A stretch of DNA of 11,108 nt. Source: Altererythrobacter sp. (GTDB taxonomy: Bacteria > Pseudomonadota > Alphaproteobacteria > Sphingomonadales > Sphingomonadaceae). The DNA is taken from positions 1-11,108 of the forward strand of contig JAGXGU010000133.1 of assembly GCA_024636575.1 (NCBI GenBank). The letters run 5' to 3'. Positions 1 to 7,064 of the stretch are shown here, piece by piece (position 1 is the stretch's first letter; every line of letters starts with the position of its first letter). A program made the translations under genes and the position numbers. The notes beneath the pieces are model-generated. The model saw only the letters and a list, made by a program, of their open reading frames with translations. It did no database searches and was not told the origin of the DNA.

Positions 1-976
1 AATTGTGGAAATATTCATGGCCGATGACGCCTTCGACCGCGTCATAATCGCCGTCGGTCGCGGTTTCGGTATCGGCCAGCACATATTTGGTGTTGAATAT
101 GTTGAGGCCCTTGTTTTCCATCGCCCCCATGTTGAAATCGCTGACCGCAACGATGTTGAACAGGTCGAGATCATATTCGCGGCCGAATGCCTGCTCGTCC
201 CATTTCATCGATGCCTTGAGCGATGCCATTGCGTGGTCGGTGCGCGGCAGATCGCCCTCCCGAACATAGATGTTCAGCGCAACTTCCCGCCCGGAAACCG
301 TGGTGAAAGTGCCGGAATTCGCCACCAGATTGCCCGCGACCAGCGCGAAAAGATAGGACGGCTTTGGCCATGGGTCGTGCCACTGGGCCCAATGGGTCCC
401 CTCTGCGCCATCGCCGCTGGCAATCATGTTGCCATTGGACAGCAGCACGGGAAACAGCGCCTTTGGCCCCTCCATCCGCACTGAATAGGTGGACAGGACA
501 TCGGGCCGGTCGGGGAAAAAAGTGATCCGCCGGAATCCTTCCGCCTCGCACTGGGTGCACAGCATCCCGCCCGAGGCAAACAGACCCATCAGCTGGGTGT
601 TGGCCGAAGGGTCCACTTCGGTGACCACAGTAATTTCATGGGTTTCGCCCGGAAGCGAGACGATCAGATTGCCTTCCTGCACGCTCCAGCTGGGGGTCAG
701 TTCGCCATCGACCAATACCGACAGGGGCACCAGACCATCACCATTGAGCAGGATCGTGGGGGAAGTGTCCGCCGCCGGATTGCGGGTGACGGCCAGGGTG
801 GCGGTAATTCTGGCCCGCTCCAGCCCCAATTCGAACTCCAGCTTGGTTTCCGGCAGCAGCCAGGCAAAAGGCCGATAATCCTCGCGCCTGATCGTTGCCG
901 GGCTTTTCGGCCGGACTGCGGCATCAGCCATTTCAGGGTTGCTGTTCGTGGCGGAGGGGGTGCGGGCAATATCCAT
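1..976 (-). CDS. pepN: Aminopeptidase N (M1 family), N-terminal part, cut by the window edge
   Basis: This is a zinc metallo-aminopeptidase of the M1 family, which removes N-terminal residues from peptides in the cytoplasm. Reading the minus strand from ATG at 976 gives 325 codons with no stop. The frame contains the PepN-type stretch GMLCTQCEAEGFRRITFF, the exopeptidase motif GAMEN at residues 284-288, and the zinc motif HEYFH at 320-324, which falls on the last bases of the window. The GAMEN to HExxH spacing of 36 residues matches my memory of E. coli PepN. The downstream third zinc ligand, catalytic tyrosine and C-terminal domains lie outside the window; full PepN is about 870 residues. 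The start is supported by AGGAG on the minus strand (987-983), 6 nt before the ATG. It is divergent from the SDR-like gene, with about 50 bp between the starts. Family assignment is very secure. Confidence 0.96.
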   Translation of the reverse strand, partial: MDIARTPSATNSNPEMADAAVRPKSPATIRREDYRPFAWLLPETKLEFELGLERARITATLAVTRNPAADTSPTILLNGDGLVPLSVLVDGELTPSWSVQEGNLIVSLPGETHEITVVTEVDPSANTQLMGLFASGGMLCTQCEAEGFRRITFFPDRPDVLSTYSVRMEGPKALFPVLLSNGNMIASGDGAEGTHWAQWHDPWPKPSYLFALVAGNLVANSGTFTTVSGREVALNIYVREGDLPRTDHAMASLKASMKWDEQAFGREYDLDLFNIVAVSDFNMGAMENKGLNIFNTKYVLADTETATDGDYDAVEGVIGHEYFHN

Positions 977-1028
977 TGGTGGCTCCTAGGTGCTTTCCTT
1001 TGCGCTTCCAATGCCTACAACGCGCGGG

Positions 1029-1820
1029 ATGGCACATATGTTCATTTTCGGCCTTGGCTACACCGCATCGCGCATTGCCGCCGGGTTGCGCGGGCGCGGC
1101 TGGGTGGTGGAGGCCACCGGCAGCAACGGTGATGTCGATTTTCGCGACGGCGCGGCGGTGCGCGATGCCCTGACCCGGGCAAGCCATGTCTTGTCCAGCG
1201 TCCCGCCAGCCGAAGATGCCGACCCCGTGCTGGGCCGCTACGGCACCGACTTGACGCAGCATTGGCTCGGCTATCTGTCCTCCACCGGTGTCTATGGCGA
1301 TGCAGGCGGCGCATGGGTCGATGAAAGCGCACAGACCGGTTCGGGCCGCCGTACCGCCCGCGCCGATGCGGATGGAAAATGGCTGGAACGCGGCGCCCGG
1401 GTGTTCCGCCTGCCCGGGATTTACGGGCCGGGGCGCAATGCTTTGACGCGGGTCAGGGAAGGCAAGGCAAACCGTATCGACTTGCCCGGGCAGGTGTTCA
1501 GCCGGGTGCATGTGGATGATATCGTCAGCGGCGTAATCGCCGGATTGGGTGCGCCCGCCGGGGCGTATAATCTCTCCGACGATCTGCCCGCCAGCCAGAA
1601 TGAAGTGATCGAGGAAGCCTGCGCCTTGCTGAGCCGCCCGCCGCCGCCGCTATTGACGCTGGAAGAAGCCAGACTGTCCCCCATGGCGCGCGGCTTCTAT
1701 GGCGAGAACCGGCGGGTTGCCAATGGCAAGGCAAAGCGGGTGCTGGGCTGGCAGCCGGCCTTTCCCGATTACAAGGCCGGCCTGCGCAACCTGATGGGGT
1801 CAGGCGTTCTTGGCACGTAG
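1029..1820 (+). CDS. Atypical SDR / NAD-dependent epimerase-like protein (YeeZ-like)
   Basis: This is a 263-residue Rossmann-fold protein of the extended or atypical short-chain dehydrogenase group. An N-terminal nucleotide-binding motif FGLGYTASRIA (residues 7-17) directly follows the start. Then come SSTGVYGD (84-91), RLPGIYGPGRN (127-137) and SRVHVDDIV (158-166), all typical of YeeZ-like epimerase-related proteins. I see no classic YxxxK pair after the GVYG tyrosine, so catalytic chemistry is uncertain and the substrate is unknown. The C-terminal FYGENRRVANGKAKRVLGW segment is also characteristic of this group. Start choice is weakly supported: ATG at 1029 or 1038 both place the motif at the N terminus, 1038 has a weak G-rich stretch upstream, and the in-frame ATGs at 990 and 1011 would add an unconserved-looking tail. 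Its 3' end overlaps the convergent transporter gene by 21 bp. Confidence 0.87.
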   Translation: MAHMFIFGLGYTASRIAAGLRGRGWVVEATGSNGDVDFRDGAAVRDALTRASHVLSSVPPAEDADPVLGRYGTDLTQHWLGYLSSTGVYGDAGGAWVDESAQTGSGRRTARADADGKWLERGARVFRLPGIYGPGRNALTRVREGKANRIDLPGQVFSRVHVDDIVSGVIAGLGAPAGAYNLSDDLPASQNEVIEEACALLSRPPPPLLTLEEARLSPMARGFYGENRRVANGKAKRVLGWQPAFPDYKAGLRNLMGSGVLGT

Positions 1821-2708
1821 CGCGAGCACCATGCCCGCCAGCGCCAGAATTGCCCCGCATGCCGCCAGCAGCGACCATTCATACCCTTCGATAAAGGTTG
1901 AAATCAGCATCGCGATGACCACCACAAACACGCCGTTATAGGCGGCCCGCCCGGCGCCGATTTCACGCACAATGGTATAATACAAGGGGAAGGTGACAAC
2001 CGATCCGGCCAGCGCCAGCCAGCCGATTCCTGCCCAGTAATGCGGGTCATTGGGGATCACCGGGGGTCCGGCAGTAATCCACGCCAGGGCAAAATCCGCG
2101 ATCACCCCATACAGCATCGACCATGCCAGCAGGCTGACCATCGGCAGCGCCCTGCCGGTGGAGTCGGCCTGAATCACATTGGCGAGCGAGGCGGACAGAA
2201 TACCCCCGAGTGTCAGCGCGATGCCCAGCGGAATATTGCCGCTGAGCGGAGACAGGCGGGCTTCATGTGTCAGCAACAGCACAATACCGGCAATCGCCAC
2301 CAGACTGCCCAGCAGAAACCGGCCCGTCACTTGCTGTCCGAGGACCACCCGCCCCAAAATCGCATTGGGCACCATCAACATGCCGAACATCACCGCGACA
2401 ATGCCGGAGGTCAGGTGCAATTCGGCGCGGTAGACGAAATTGAAATTCAGGCAAAACTGGGAAATGCCGATGAACATGGCCAGAAACTGCCCGTTCCGGC
2501 CGATCCGCAGCGATTTGCCGGTAACCAGTGCCAGCAGGAACATGCACGGCGCCGCCAACATGAACCGCCAGGTGACCGACCAGCTGGCGGGCACTTCATC
2601 GATCTGGCCGGTAATCACCCACCAGGTCGACCCCCAGATAAGCGCGACCAGCAGGAATGGCAGCGCGACCCGGGGCCTCAGCAATGCATGCGGCGGGGTT
2701 TCGTTCAC
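1800..2708 (-). CDS. EamA/DMT-superfamily transporter
   Basis: This is a 302-residue inner-membrane protein of the drug/metabolite transporter superfamily. It shows about ten hydrophobic segments arranged as two EamA repeats. The first begins with the typical ALIWGSTWWVI helix, and the second ends in a helix followed by a basic RAKNA tail. The start is taken as GTG at 2708. Its GTG shares bases with the TGA of the upstream threonine aldolase gene (GTGA, 4-nt overlap), which implies translational coupling. The longer in-frame ATG at 2795 would put 29 arginine- and glycine-rich residues wholly inside the aldolase gene and is unlikely. Substrate cannot be read from sequence. Some EamA members export amino acids (RhtA exports threonine and homoserine), so an amino acid or related metabolite is a reasonable guess given the partner gene. 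Confidence 0.9.
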   Translation of the reverse strand: MNETPPHALLRPRVALPFLLVALIWGSTWWVITGQIDEVPASWSVTWRFMLAAPCMFLLALVTGKSLRIGRNGQFLAMFIGISQFCLNFNFVYRAELHLTSGIVAVMFGMLMVPNAILGRVVLGQQVTGRFLLGSLVAIAGIVLLLTHEARLSPLSGNIPLGIALTLGGILSASLANVIQADSTGRALPMVSLLAWSMLYGVIADFALAWITAGPPVIPNDPHYWAGIGWLALAGSVVTFPLYYTIVREIGAGRAAYNGVFVVVIAMLISTFIEGYEWSLLAACGAILALAGMVLALRAKNA

Positions 2709-3712
2709 AGGGAAGCGACCGCCCGGGCAAGGTCCGCCGCATCCTCTGCCTGCGTATTCCATGCGGTGACGAATCGGGCCGCATCGCTGCCCCAATCATA
2801 GAATCCGAAGCCCTGCGCGCGCAGTGTTTCCCGCTCTACGGCAGTACAGCGCACGAACAGCTCATTCGCTTCCACGGCATGCATCAGGCGGTCACCGGCG
2901 GCCCCGGCGATTTCCTGCGCGGCGGCATTGGCGGCGCGGGCATTGGCGAGCCACAGATCGCCTTCCACCATCGCCAGCACCTGTGCCGCCAGAAAGCGGC
3001 CTTTCGATTGCAAATGGCCTGCCCGTTTGCGGCGAAAACGGGCCGCATCGGCCAGCGCGGAATCGAAAAACACGATCGCTTCTGCCGTCATCCCGCCATT
3101 CTTTACGCAACCAAAGCTGAGCGCATCGACCGGTCCGGCAGCGTCTGCGGCAGAGCATCCCAGAAAAGCCGCTGCATTGGCAAACCGCGCCCCGTCCATA
3201 TGCAGCGGCAGGCCGCGCTCTTTGGCCAGATCGGCAATCGCGGCAATTTCCGCCGGACGGTAGGCACGGCCATATTCGCTCGCCTGGGTAATGGAAATTG
3301 CATGGGGGTGGACCTGGTGCACCCCTTCGCGCACCGAATCGATTACGGCGCGAATGGTATCGGGGGTGAGTTTCGCGCCCTCGCCTTCCGCCAGCATCAG
3401 CTTGGCACCGTGCAGATAGAACCCCGGCGCACCGCCTTCGTCCATCTCGATATGGGCTTCGCGGTGGCACACCACGCCGCCATGCGGCTGGACCATCGTG
3501 CCCAGCGCCAGGCAATTTGCGGCTGTGCCGGTTGCCACCCACAAGGCGACACATTCGCGCCCGAACAGGTCCGAAAACGCCGCATCCATCCGTTGCGACA
3601 GCGCGTCGCCATCATAGGGGGCATCCGCTTCATCGGCGGCGCGCATCGCGTCCCACACGGCGGGGTGGACGCGGGCTGCGTTGTCGGACAGGAACTGTTT
3701 GCTGCGGCTCAT
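2705..3712 (-). CDS. Low-specificity L-threonine aldolase (PLP-dependent)
   Basis: This is a 335-residue fold-type I PLP enzyme of the threonine aldolase family, which cleaves threonine or allo-threonine to glycine and acetaldehyde in the cytoplasm. Visible motifs are the REAHIEMDEGG segment with the PLP-stacking histidine (about H87), HMDGARFANA (171-180) with the pyridine-nitrogen aspartate D173, and SFGCVKNGG, where K204 is the expected Schiff-base lysine. The SFGxxKNG form resembles the Pseudomonas-type low-specificity enzymes rather than the E. coli LtaE form. Length fits the family. ATG at 3712 is the only sensible start, though the ribosome binding site is weak. The stop overlaps the GTG of the EamA transporter, so the two genes form an operon. 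Its start region overlaps the candidate EcfG promoter of the divergent GNAT gene. ltaE-type naming is possible, but I leave the symbol blank. Confidence 0.93.
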   Translation of the reverse strand: MSRSKQFLSDNAARVHPAVWDAMRAADEADAPYDGDALSQRMDAAFSDLFGRECVALWVATGTAANCLALGTMVQPHGGVVCHREAHIEMDEGGAPGFYLHGAKLMLAEGEGAKLTPDTIRAVIDSVREGVHQVHPHAISITQASEYGRAYRPAEIAAIADLAKERGLPLHMDGARFANAAAFLGCSAADAAGPVDALSFGCVKNGGMTAEAIVFFDSALADAARFRRKRAGHLQSKGRFLAAQVLAMVEGDLWLANARAANAAAQEIAGAAGDRLMHAVEANELFVRCTAVERETLRAQGFGFYDWGSDAARFVTAWNTQAEDAADLARAVASL

Positions 3713-3715
3713 AGA

Positions 3716-3741
3716 GGAACGCCCTTAACCGCCCGCGCGTT
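3716..3741 (+). promoter_or_regulatory. Candidate EcfG (general stress) promoter for the GNAT gene
   Basis: GGAAC at 3716-3720 and CGTT at 3738-3741 are separated by 17 nt, matching the alphaproteobacterial sigma-EcfG consensus GGAAC-N16/17-CGTT. It points toward the GNAT gene. A transcript starting about 6 to 7 nt after the -10 box would begin near 3748, just before the AAGGAG ribosome binding site at 3751-3756. The leader would be short but functional. The match is direct; promoter activity is inference. Confidence 0.6.
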
Positions 3742-3764
3742 CAGCGCAAGAAGGAGAACACTGG

Positions 3765-4064
3765 ATGGCCACTCTGGATGTAGAAATTACGCGGCACGCC
3801 AAGGGCGACTCCGGTGAATATCACGCCCATGTCGCAGGCAGCAATGCCAAGGGCCGTCTGACCTGGGTGACGCGCGGCGACGGGGCGCGGGTGGTGGAAC
3901 ATACTCTGGTTCCCAAATCGATCGGCGGCCGCGGGATCGCCGGGCTGCTGGTGCAGAATCTGGTGGCCGATGCGCGGGAGAACGGGTTCAAGATTGTGCC
4001 CCAATGCAGTTATGTCGCCGCGAAATTCAAAGAAAACCCCGCATGGGCCGAATTGCTCGCCTGA
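3765..4064 (+). CDS. Small GNAT-family N-acetyltransferase (COG2388 / YjdJ-like)
   Basis: This is a 99-residue protein of the minimal GNAT-related family (COG2388, YjdJ-like), presumably cytoplasmic. The acetyl-CoA binding loop is visible as IGGRGIAGLL (53-62). It is followed by the family's C-terminal pattern IVPQCSYVAAKFKENPAW (77-94), with a cysteine at 81 and the conserved tyrosine after it. The length is normal for this mini-GNAT group, and the true acceptor substrate of the family is largely unknown. The start is well supported by AAGGAG at 3751-3756, 8 nt upstream of the ATG. It is divergent from the threonine aldolase (52 bp apart) and preceded by an EcfG-type promoter match, suggesting stress-induced expression. 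The stop lies inside the first copy of a 13-bp tandem duplication shared with the convergent PH-domain gene. Confidence 0.9.
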   Translation: MATLDVEITRHAKGDSGEYHAHVAGSNAKGRLTWVTRGDGARVVEHTLVPKSIGGRGIAGLLVQNLVADARENGFKIVPQCSYVAAKFKENPAWAELLA

Positions 4065-4087
4065 TTATCGGGCCTGATTATCGGGCC
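4062..4087. repeat. 13-bp perfect tandem duplication at a convergent gene junction
   Basis: The unit TGATTATCGGGCC occurs twice back to back (4062-4074 and 4075-4087). The first copy supplies the TGA stop of the GNAT gene. The second supplies, on the minus strand, the TAA stop of the YdbT-like gene. It looks like a replication-slippage duplication that spaced the two stops. Confidence 0.9.
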
Positions 4088-5637
4088 AATTCGGAGAAAT
4101 CGGTTTCGGCAATGCTGGAGATGATCGCACCTCGCAATTCCTCTGCGCGCTGGGGGGTAATACCGTGGAGCGCCATAGTTCCCCCGGCCAGCCCGAGGTG
4201 GAGGGTCACATAACCCCGCCACCGGCCGAGGATATGCTGGCTTATTTCCACCGATTGCAATTTGACCCGGCGGGCAATGGCCAATTTGGGGGCGAGCCAA
4301 CCGCTGCCGATGAACATCTGTGTCGGTGACAAGGCATTGCGTTCATGGTGCCACAGATAAGCCTGCCTCAAGGCCAGGAAAATCGCCCCGAAGACCGGTA
4401 ACAAGGCCAGCCAGGGCCGATCAAGTACCATCATGGCGATGCTGATCGGCAGCAGAATCAGCGCCGCCGCCACCGCATTGTCGATCCGGAAATTGCGGGC
4501 CCCGCGCTGCCACGCCAAATCGTCGGATGGTGGTTCAAAGCCGGCGGAATTGATGATCGGCCTGATTTCCTCGATCCGGCCGAACGGCGCGACCACATGG
4601 TTCGATGATCCACTGTCCTGCGCCAGGCTGACGAAGCTGAGGCCGTGCCAGCCAAACCGGCTGCGAACGATGCCGGTGCCGATGCGGACCGCCTGGACGC
4701 GGTGTGCCGGCATCACCACATCGGTGCGGGTGAGCAGCCCGCGGCGGCGGCGAAACCCCTTGGCGGTGCGTTCCAGCAGGAAGCCCCAATCGCGCAAGGT
4801 GGTGCGGATGAGCCCGCTTGCCACCCCGACCACCAACAGGGATACCAGGCCGAGCAGGCCGCCGATAATCTGCGCCGCAAACCCCAGACTCTCCAACTGA
4901 CTGAACGGACCAGCAAAGAGTTTTTGCCATTCGCGCATTTTCCAGATGTCAAAGGGCAGGAAATCGCCGAACGTCTGCAGCGCGCCGCCGACCACCGCGA
5001 CCACCGCGAGCGAGAATTCGAACATCCCGAAGGTCAGCAATCGCCGCAGGTCCATGGAAAACAAAACTGTTGCGGGTTCTTCCGCCACCCTGGAAATATC
5101 TGCGTCGGAGCCAGCAGCCTGGGCGGCCCCGCCATCCGCAGTATCGCCCGCAGTCACCCCGTCCTTGCGCGCCCGTACAACTTCGCGCAGTCTTTCGCCT
5201 TCCGCTTCGGAAAGATATTGCAGCGCCAATTCATCCTTTCCGCCCGCGCCGGTTTCGAACCGTACCTGGACCAGCCCGAACAGGCGCGGGATCAGTGTCT
5301 GTTCAAGGCTGATATCCTGGATACGTTCAAACGGGACCGACCGCGCCGCGCGCGAAAGGATGCCGCTTTCCACCCGAATGTCGTTCTCGCCAACGGTATA
5401 GGTCAGCCGCCGCCACCTGAGATAAGCAATGGCCACGCCGAAGGCGGCGATTATTAAGCCGAAGCCCAGCGCAGCGAGCAATCCGAACGGCTCGTCCCGC
5501 ATGCCGTACCCCACTGCCACCATCGGCAACACGGCACGCTGGAAACCCTGAAATCCGCGCGCCACAAAGCCGAGCGGATTGGTCCGCTGAGCAGCATATT
5601 GGGCGGGATTTTGTGGGGGGTCGGCCACTGCAGTCAC
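4078..5637 (-). CDS. YdbT-like membrane protein with three bacterial PH (bPH2/DUF304) domains
   Basis: This is a 519-residue membrane protein of the YdbT family (COG3428). Three copies of the bPH2 (DUF304) unit alternate with hydrophobic helices. Helices lie about 36-73, then bPH2-1 about 78-155 with the signature VPFERIQDISLEQTLIPRLFG. A linker rich in Ala, Gly and Asp (156-190) follows, then helices about 200-220 and 255-277. bPH2-2 is about 285-365 (MPAHRVQAVRIGTGIVRSRFG). Helices about 387-425 precede bPH2-3, about 437-510 (RVKLQSVEISQHILGRWRG). The ATG at 5637 overlaps the TGA of the upstream YdbS-like gene by 4 nt, so the two are co-translated partners. In Bacillus, a YdbS-YdbT pair is linked to resistance to a self-produced bacteriocin. 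In proteobacteria the role is unclear but probably concerns the membrane. Family call is secure, function is not. Confidence 0.92.
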   Translation of the reverse strand: MTAVADPPQNPAQYAAQRTNPLGFVARGFQGFQRAVLPMVAVGYGMRDEPFGLLAALGFGLIIAAFGVAIAYLRWRRLTYTVGENDIRVESGILSRAARSVPFERIQDISLEQTLIPRLFGLVQVRFETGAGGKDELALQYLSEAEGERLREVVRARKDGVTAGDTADGGAAQAAGSDADISRVAEEPATVLFSMDLRRLLTFGMFEFSLAVVAVVGGALQTFGDFLPFDIWKMREWQKLFAGPFSQLESLGFAAQIIGGLLGLVSLLVVGVASGLIRTTLRDWGFLLERTAKGFRRRRGLLTRTDVVMPAHRVQAVRIGTGIVRSRFGWHGLSFVSLAQDSGSSNHVVAPFGRIEEIRPIINSAGFEPPSDDLAWQRGARNFRIDNAVAAALILLPISIAMMVLDRPWLALLPVFGAIFLALRQAYLWHHERNALSPTQMFIGSGWLAPKLAIARRVKLQSVEISQHILGRWRGYVTLHLGLAGGTMALHGITPQRAEELRGAIISSIAETDFSELAR

Positions 5638-6176
5638 AATGTCTCGCGCTTGATGTGCACGCGGATTTCTTCCCGCATCGCCATCGCATCTTCATTCAGC
5701 AATCCGGGCAAATGGACCGAGGCATTGTGGTTGCCGGCCGTATATAAAGTCAGCGTGGCCAACCCGTAATACCGTTCCAGCGGGCCCTGGTTTACGTCGA
5801 TATGCTGGACCCGCCCGAACGGCACCACCGTATCGGAGCGGAACAACAGCCCGCGCACCACACGCAGCCGATCGGCGCCCATGACAAAACCACGCGCATG
5901 GTACCGGCGCAGCGGCACGCGCAGGATCAGGAAGGCTGCAGCCAGCACGACCGGGACAATGAAGAACCCGGCAGGCAGCACCCGGGAAGTTTCCAGCACC
6001 AGAGATCCGATGATGAAAGGCAGGGTAAACAGGACCGTCAGGATTCGCAGGATCTTGACGTGATTGGGGTGCAGCGGGGTTAGCGCATCATCGTCATGCC
6101 CCCTGTTGGCCAATGCGGTAGCCGCGGGCGTTTCCTGGGCCTGAGACTGGACCGGTTCTTGAGACGTATCTTCCAT
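5634..6176 (-). CDS. YdbS-like membrane protein with one bPH2 (DUF304) domain
   Basis: This is a 180-residue protein. A polar N-terminal tail (1-38, Glu/Gln/Ala-rich) precedes two transmembrane helices (about 43-62 and 68-86) and one bPH2 domain (about 93-175). The domain carries the family hallmark VVPFGRVQHIDVNQGPLERYYGL (cut here as residues 117-139: VPFGRVQH, then QGPLERYYGL). Its ATG is the first in-frame start after a TAA 6 nt upstream, so the start is fixed despite a poor ribosome binding site. It is the first gene of a two-gene operon with the YdbT-like gene (ATGA overlap). The pair presumably forms one membrane complex, and PH-like domains here probably mediate protein contacts. Precise role unknown. 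Confidence 0.9.
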   Translation of the reverse strand: MEDTSQEPVQSQAQETPAATALANRGHDDDALTPLHPNHVKILRILTVLFTLPFIIGSLVLETSRVLPAGFFIVPVVLAAAFLILRVPLRRYHARGFVMGADRLRVVRGLLFRSDTVVPFGRVQHIDVNQGPLERYYGLATLTLYTAGNHNASVHLPGLLNEDAMAMREEIRVHIKRETL

Positions 6177-6443
6177 AGTGGTTTACATGGCTAATACGCC
6201 GCCGGAACACAATTGCTTTTGTCTGACACCATTCCGCTCCGGCCACGGGAACGCCCGTAAATTATTACTTCGGAACGATTTTCAGCGCAGCCCGTTAATA
6301 TACTGAACACGCCGATGACGATGTTCGATGCTGGCGAGCCTTTCATATCGCGCCCTTCAAGGGTCCAGAATGAAAGTCTGATCGCCTCAAACAAGCGCCC
6401 ATCAGGGGCTGCGTCCGCCATCGGTAATCCAGGAGAACTGCAC
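6177..6443. other. Divergent intergenic region between ydbS-like and PRC-barrel genes
   Basis: This 267-bp gap holds the EcfG-type promoter at 6272-6296 and the PRC-barrel leader. Within the leader, a possible hairpin spans 6340-6376: CTTTCA pairs with TGAAAG and encloses a short inner CCCT/AGGG stem. Two further GGAAC pentamers (6204-6208 and 6248-6252) have no CGTT at the right spacing. A small inverted repeat ACGGG-AACG-CCCGT lies at 6245-6258. I see no convincing promoter for the minus-strand operon, which must nevertheless start from this gap. Confidence 0.6.
6272..6296 (+). promoter_or_regulatory. Candidate EcfG (general stress) promoter for the PRC-barrel gene
   Basis: GGAAC at 6272-6276 and CGTT at 6293-6296 are separated by exactly 16 nt, a perfect match to the sigma-EcfG consensus. 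The predicted transcript start is near 6302, giving a leader of about 140 nt before the ATG at 6444. PRC-barrel proteins are common members of general stress regulons in alphaproteobacteria. Activity is inferred, not shown. Confidence 0.68.
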
Positions 6444-6884
6444 ATGCAGAACACCACACAGATTCGTACCGCCAACACACCGGCAGACACCACGACGTTG
6501 GACCAGCGCCGCGAGTTTGATCGCAGCCGTCCGCTGGAACGTGACGAGAGCCGTTTCCTGATTTCTTCCGACAAGGTGGAAGGGACGGAAGTCTTTTCGA
6601 CCGACGGGGAGAAGATCGGACAGATCGAGCATCTGATGATCGGCAAAAGAAGCGGCAGGGTAGAGTACGCCGTCATGGGTTTTGGCGGATTCCTCGGGAT
6701 CGGCGAAAGCTACAACCCGCTGCCATGGGAAGCGCTGGATTATGACACCGACAAGGGCGGCTACGTCGTCAATATCGACAAGGATCGTCTGAAAGACGCA
6801 CCGCGGTTCGAAAAAAATAGCGAACCGGCATGGACCCGCGATTTCGGACAGGAAGTATACGCATATTACGGCGTGATGTACTAA
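6444..6884 (+). CDS. PRC-barrel domain-containing protein
   Basis: This 146-residue soluble protein has a polar, probably disordered N-terminal stretch (1-36) and one PRC-barrel domain (about 38-118). The domain includes the typical VEGTEVFSTDGEKIGQIEHL segment and the following YAVMGFGGFLGIGE strand-turn, with PLPWEALDYD at 92-101. The last 25 residues are aromatic and acidic. Members are small adaptor-like or stress-associated proteins without known enzymatic activity. The start is decided by AGGAG at 6431-6435, 8 nt before the ATG; in-frame ATGs further upstream (from 6315) fall in the leader and lack a ribosome binding site. It is monocistronic, with its own EcfG-type promoter upstream and an intrinsic terminator at 6942. 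The likely role is in the general stress response, for example to desiccation or osmotic stress, but this rests on the promoter match and family context. Confidence 0.92.
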   Translation: MQNTTQIRTANTPADTTTLDQRREFDRSRPLERDESRFLISSDKVEGTEVFSTDGEKIGQIEHLMIGKRSGRVEYAVMGFGGFLGIGESYNPLPWEALDYDTDKGGYVVNIDKDRLKDAPRFEKNSEPAWTRDFGQEVYAYYGVMY

Positions 6885-6941
6885 CCAGCACAATCCGCGC
6901 GACCGCTACGCAAGAATAGCGAAGCGTCTGAAATAGACACT

Positions 6942-6968
6942 GGCCTCGGCATTTGCCGGGGCCTTTTC
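6942..6968 (+). terminator. Intrinsic terminator after the PRC-barrel gene
   Basis: GGCCTCGGC (6942-6950) and GCCGGGGCC (6955-6963) form a 9-bp GC-rich stem with one G-U pair and a 4-nt ATTT loop. TTTT (6964-6967) follows at once. It lies 58 nt after the PRC-barrel stop and separates that gene from the symporter. Confidence 0.85.
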
Positions 6969-7064
6969 GTGCGAGGCGCGATTAAACCCCGCGTGCCGAA
7001 AGGGGACGCAAGAGATTGACCTGCCGACCAGATCAAGCGAATTACACTGGTCTGGGGGCACGCG

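Noticed and set aside
5..484. Plus-strand open frame of 159 codons at the left edge
   Set aside because: It is antisense to pepN, whose GAMEN and HEYFH motifs are read on the minus strand here.
2657..3817. Plus-strand open frame of 386 codons
   Set aside because: It is antisense to the threonine aldolase with its PLP motifs, and its protein is rich in His, Arg and Gln with no recognisable domain: a GC-rich shadow.
6204..6252. Two further GGAAC boxes upstream of the PRC-barrel gene
   Set aside because: No CGTT lies 16 or 17 nt downstream of either.
6315..6443. N-terminal extension of the PRC-barrel gene
   Set aside because: It is in frame, but the AGGAG 8 nt before 6444 fixes the start, and the stretch follows a promoter and looks like leader.
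7016..7049. Sigma-70-like promoter TTGACC ... TACACT before the symporter
   Set aside because: The spacing is about 22 nt, too long for a normal promoter, and the -10 match is weak.
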